A stretch of 8,857 bases of DNA from Fen-1467 sp035519475. Lineage in GTDB: Bacteria > Verrucomicrobiota > Verrucomicrobiia > Opitutales > Opitutaceae. The position numbers and the translations under genes are program-made. The notes under the pieces are model-generated. The model was not told where the DNA came from. It did not search any database and was given only the letters and a program-made list of their open reading frames with translations. This document shows, piece after piece, positions 6,412 to 8,857 of this stretch. How positions within the stretch are numbered: position 1 is the stretch's first letter; every line of letters starts with the position of its first letter. The stretch is from the NCBI GenBank assembly GCA_035519475.1, contig DATIWI010000206.1, forward strand, positions 1 through 8,857. The letters run 5' to 3'.

Positions 6412-6443
6412 AAGAAGGGTGTTCATCGGTGGTTCACAAGAGA

Positions 6444-7985
6444 ATGCCGACACTTGCTGCAGACAAGAAACCCGCCCGCAGCGCCGGGCGCAACGGCGGC
6501 CGGATCGGCCCGGGACCGGGCCGGCGGCCGGTGACCGAGCTGATCTTCGGCGATCTGTGGGAATTCGACCCGGCGCCCGAGACGGCCGATCCCAAGCTCA
6601 AGCCCCGCTATGAGCTGTTCATCAACGGCCAGTTCGTCGCGCCGCGCGCGGGCAAGTACTTCGACTCGATCAATCCCGCCAACGAGCAGAAGCTGGCGGA
6701 GCTGGCCCTGGGCGGGGAGGCCGACGTCGACGCGGCCTACGCCGCCGCCACGCGGGCCTTCGAGACGGTCTGGGCGCGGCTGCCCGGCCGGGAGCGCGGC
6801 AAGTTCCTCTATCGCGTCGCCCGGCTGCTGCAGGACCGCGCGCGCGAGTTTGCGGTCGCGGAAACCATGGACAACGGCAAGCCGATCCGGGAGACGCGCG
6901 ATTTCGACGTGCCGATGTGCGCGGCGCATTTCTTCTACCACGGCGGCTGGGCCGACAAGCTCGAGTACGTGGCGCCGGGCCGTCGGATGGCGCCGCTCGG
7001 CGTGGTCGGCCAGGTGATCCCGTGGAATTTCCCGCTGCTCATGCTGTCGTGGAAGATCGCGCCGGCCCTGGCGGCGGGCAATTGCGTCGTGATCAAGCCC
7101 GCGTCCAACACCTCGATCACCGCCGTCAAGCTCGCGGAGATCTTCCAGGACGCGGGCCTGCCGCCCGGCGTGGTCAACGTCATCACCGGCCCCGGCGCCA
7201 CCGGCGGCTACCTGATGGCGCATCCGGCGGCGGCGAAGATCGCGTTCACGGGCTCGACCGAAGTCGGCAAGGTCATCATGCGCTCGGTCGCCGGGAGCGA
7301 CAAGCGCATGACGATGGAGCTGGGGGGCAAGGCGGCCAACATCGTCTTCGACGATGCGCCGATCGACCAGGCGGTCGAAGGCATCGTCAACGGCATCTTC
7401 TTCAACCAGGGTCAGGTGTGTTGCGCGGGCTCCCGGCTGCTCGTGCACGAGCCGGTGGCCGACCTCGTCGTGGCCAAGCTCAAACAGCGGCTGCGCGTGC
7501 TGCGGGTGGGCGATCCGCTGGACAAGAACACGGACGTCGGCGCCATCGTCTCCCGGGCCCAACTCGACACCATCCAGCGCTACCTGGACATCGGCGTGAA
7601 AGAAGGGGCGGAGATGTGGCAGCCGCCATGCCGCCTGCCGGCGAAGGGGTATTTCATGCCGCCGACGATCTTCACCGGTGTCACCCAGAGCCACTGCATC
7701 GCCCGCGAGGAGATCTTCGGCCCGGTGCTCAGCATCCTCACCTTCCGCACGATCGACGAGGCGATCGAGAAGGCCAACAACACCGCCTACGGGCTCAGCG
7801 CCGGCGTCTGGACGGACAAGGGATCGCGCATCCTGAAAATGTCGACCGAGCTGAAGGCGGGGGTGGTCTGGGCCAACACCTTCAACAAGTTCGATCCGAC
7901 GTCGCCTTTCGGCGGCTACAAGGAGTCGGGCTTCGGCCGCGAGGGCGGCCGCCAGGGACTGCTCGACTACGCCAGGCTGGTGTAA
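6444..7985 (+). CDS. NAD(P)-dependent aldehyde dehydrogenase, catalytically complete
   Basis: A 513-residue ALDH-superfamily enzyme that oxidises an aldehyde to its acid. Next to deoC, the likely substrate is acetaldehyde. From ATG 6444 the catalytic set is complete: PWNFP with Asn195, VVIKPAS with cofactor Lys218, FTGSTEVG from 268, MELGGK with general base Glu292, GQVCCAGSR with nucleophile Cys326 (followed by a second Cys), and EEIFGPV with Glu423. About 55 residues precede the usual start of the ALDH fold (YELFINGQFV). They consist of a basic low-complexity part (KKPARSAGRNGGRIGPGPGRR) and the segment EFDPAPETADP, which I recall in other deoC-linked ALDHs. The start is unsure: ATG 6444 has only AAGAG close by, while in-frame GTG 6429 has AAGGG nine bases upstream and would add five residues. 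Its stop codon lies in the first unit of the heptamer array. Confidence 0.95.
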   Translation: MPTLAADKKPARSAGRNGGRIGPGPGRRPVTELIFGDLWEFDPAPETADPKLKPRYELFINGQFVAPRAGKYFDSINPANEQKLAELALGGEADVDAAYAAATRAFETVWARLPGRERGKFLYRVARLLQDRAREFAVAETMDNGKPIRETRDFDVPMCAAHFFYHGGWADKLEYVAPGRRMAPLGVVGQVIPWNFPLLMLSWKIAPALAAGNCVVIKPASNTSITAVKLAEIFQDAGLPPGVVNVITGPGATGGYLMAHPAAAKIAFTGSTEVGKVIMRSVAGSDKRMTMELGGKAANIVFDDAPIDQAVEGIVNGIFFNQGQVCCAGSRLLVHEPVADLVVAKLKQRLRVLRVGDPLDKNTDVGAIVSRAQLDTIQRYLDIGVKEGAEMWQPPCRLPAKGYFMPPTIFTGVTQSHCIAREEIFGPVLSILTFRTIDEAIEKANNTAYGLSAGVWTDKGSRILKMSTELKAGVVWANTFNKFDPTSPFGGYKESGFGREGGRQGLLDYARLV

Positions 7986-8021
7986 GGTTTAAGGTGTAAC
8001 GTGTAATGATTAACGCCGTAA
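7979..8021 (+). repeat. Degenerate heptamer array ending in TAA, plus-strand half
   Basis: Six consecutive units share the ending TAA at a seven-base period: GGTGTAA, GGTTTAA, GGTGTAA, CGTGTAA, TGATTAA, and an eight-base CGCCGTAA. The first unit contains the last codon and the stop of the ALDH gene. The array is much A/T-richer than the flanking genes. See the facing minus-strand half at 8032-8059. Confidence 0.65.
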
Positions 8022-8031
8022 CTTCGCCGCC

Positions 8032-8059
8032 TTACTCTCTAAACCTTCAACTTTACACG
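8032..8059 (-). repeat. Degenerate heptamer array, minus-strand half
   Basis: Read on the minus strand, four consecutive heptamers follow at the same period: CGTGTAA (8059-8053), AGTTGAA (8052-8046), GGTTTAG (8045-8039) and AGAGTAA (8038-8032). They face the plus-strand array across a ten-base GC-rich centre (8022-8031). AAGGTTTA (7984-7991) matches TAAACCTT (8040-8047), and CGTGTAA (8000-8006) matches TTACACG (8053-8059), as inverted repeats. Confidence 0.55.
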
Positions 8060-8064
8060 CTGCG

Positions 8065-8857
8065 ATGAGCAGACTTCCCATCACCAAAACGCCCAAGGTT
8101 TACGTCGGCGGCGCGTTCATCCGCTCCGAAAGCGGGCGCACGTTCCCGATCAAGGACGCGGGCGGAAATTTCTTCGCCAACATTCCCCAGTGCACGCGCA
8201 AGGACCTGCGCAACGCCGTCGAGGCGGCAGCCAAGGCCGGGCCCGGCTGGGCGAAGCGCACGCCGTACAACCGCGGGCAGATTCTCTACCGCCTCGGCGA
8301 GATGCTCGAGGCGCGCACGGCCGACATGGCCGACGCGCTGCGGGTGGGCGGGGCGACGCCGGCCACCGCCCGGCGCGAGATCGCCGCCACCGTCGACCGC
8401 CTCATCTACTACGCCGGCTGGGCCGACAAATATGAGCAGGTGCTGGGCAGCGTGAATCCGGTGGCCGCTCCCTACTTCAACTTCACCGTCACCGAGCCCA
8501 TGGGCATCGTCGGCGTCATCGCGCCGGAGGAGCCGCCGCTGCTCGGCCTGGTTTCCCTGATCGCGCCCGTCATTGTGAGCGGCAACACGGTGGTGGCGCT
8601 GGCCTCGGGCGTCCAACCCTATCCGGCGATCGTGTTGGGCGAGATGCTGGCCACGAGCGACCTGCCGGGCGGCGTGGTCAACCTGCTCACCGGCCTGCAC
8701 AAGGAACTCGTGCCCACCTTCGCCACCCATGCGCACCTGCGGGCGCTGGCGGCCGTCGCGAGTGCCGAGGAGCGCAAGACGCTCGCGCTCGGGGCGGTCG
8801 AAAGCGTCAAGCGCACGAAATTCTGGAAGGCCGAGGCGCCGACGGACTGGTTCGCTG
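8065..8857 (+). CDS. Aldehyde dehydrogenase-like protein, probable pseudoenzyme (partial, runs off right edge)
   Basis: The first 264 residues are visible and have no stop. The N-terminal half is ALDH-like: KVYVGGAFIRSESGRTF (11-27), the YYAGWADKYEQV helix (115-126), TEPMGIVGVIAP (143-154), and LPGGVVNLLTG (200-210). The active site is not conserved. PEEPPLLG (154-161) replaces PWNFPL, so the catalytic-pocket Asn is Glu156. GNTVVALAS (173-181) replaces GNxVVxKPS, so the cofactor Lys is Leu179. The FTGS segment, expected near residue 229, reads ALAAVAS, and no ELGGK occurs where expected (around 253). The region that would hold the catalytic Cys lies beyond the edge. ATG 8065 fits the family and has no Shine-Dalgarno sequence. 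I recall similar degenerate partners beside deoC in actinobacteria. It may act as a non-catalytic subunit or regulator of the upstream ALDH. Confidence 0.88.
   Translation, partial: MSRLPITKTPKVYVGGAFIRSESGRTFPIKDAGGNFFANIPQCTRKDLRNAVEAAAKAGPGWAKRTPYNRGQILYRLGEMLEARTADMADALRVGGATPATARREIAATVDRLIYYAGWADKYEQVLGSVNPVAAPYFNFTVTEPMGIVGVIAPEEPPLLGLVSLIAPVIVSGNTVVALASGVQPYPAIVLGEMLATSDLPGGVVNLLTGLHKELVPTFATHAHLRALAAVASAEERKTLALGAVESVKRTKFWKAEAPTDWFA

Noticed and set aside
6423..7694. Minus-strand open frame (423 codons) opposite the active ALDH
   Set aside because: Antisense shadow; the plus strand has the complete ALDH catalytic set.
7979..8059. Heptamer arrays as a CRISPR array or a plain intrinsic terminator
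   Set aside because: Units are seven bases with no spacers, which excludes CRISPR. The inverted pairs cross one another and lack a compact GC stem with a U run, so a simple terminator does not fit.
8053..8736. Minus-strand open frame (227 codons) opposite the second ALDH-like gene
   Set aside because: His/Arg/Gly-rich antisense product; the plus-strand frame shows ALDH-like strands and the GGVVNLLTG segment.

Overview
The window is very GC-rich DNA with strong G/C preference at third codon positions and densely packed genes on both strands. The gene content suggests a heterotrophic bacterium, most likely of the Verrucomicrobiota (Opitutaceae-like). The clues are an ECF sigma factor with a long lead before region 2, a deoC-aldehyde dehydrogenase cluster, and short A/T-richer heptamer repeats in an intergenic gap. 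The placement is an inference from recalled family resemblance, not from a marker gene. There are no rRNA or tRNA genes, insertion sequences, CRISPR arrays or prophage genes.

Layout, left to right: (1) the 5' part of an ECF sigma factor gene, minus strand, running off the left edge. (2) Divergent from it, a Tat-exported metallo-beta-lactamase-fold hydrolase, plus strand. (3) Converging on that gene, an orphan ParA/Soj-type ATPase, minus strand, with no parB in view. (4) Divergent from parA, a Gfo/Idh/MocA-family oxidoreductase resembling dihydrodiol/D-xylose dehydrogenases, plus strand, followed by a GC-rich hairpin. (5) An unrecognised 411-residue membrane protein with a signal peptide, plus strand. 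(6) A small SRPBCC/AHSA1-like protein, minus strand, whose stop lies one base from the stop of the membrane protein. (7) Divergent from it, a plus-strand cluster of deoC (the long, eukaryote-like form of deoxyribose-phosphate aldolase), a catalytically complete aldehyde dehydrogenase with an N-terminal extension, and the 5' part of a second aldehyde-dehydrogenase-like protein cut by the right edge.

The last three genes make the clearest functional unit. DeoC splits 2-deoxyribose-5-phosphate into glyceraldehyde-3-phosphate and acetaldehyde. The complete aldehyde dehydrogenase is well placed to oxidise the toxic acetaldehyde to acetate. The second ALDH-like protein has lost the active-site Asn motif, the cofactor-binding Lys and the motifs that should follow, so it looks like a pseudoenzyme partner of the first. 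Between the two ALDH genes is a small array of degenerate heptamers ending in TAA, facing a second array on the other strand. The pseudoenzyme and the heptamer array are the most interesting items in the window.

The other genes look like single transcription units. Translation signals are mixed: parA and the MBL hydrolase have reasonable Shine-Dalgarno sequences, while the oxidoreductase, deoC, the SRPBCC gene and the second ALDH gene have none that is convincing.
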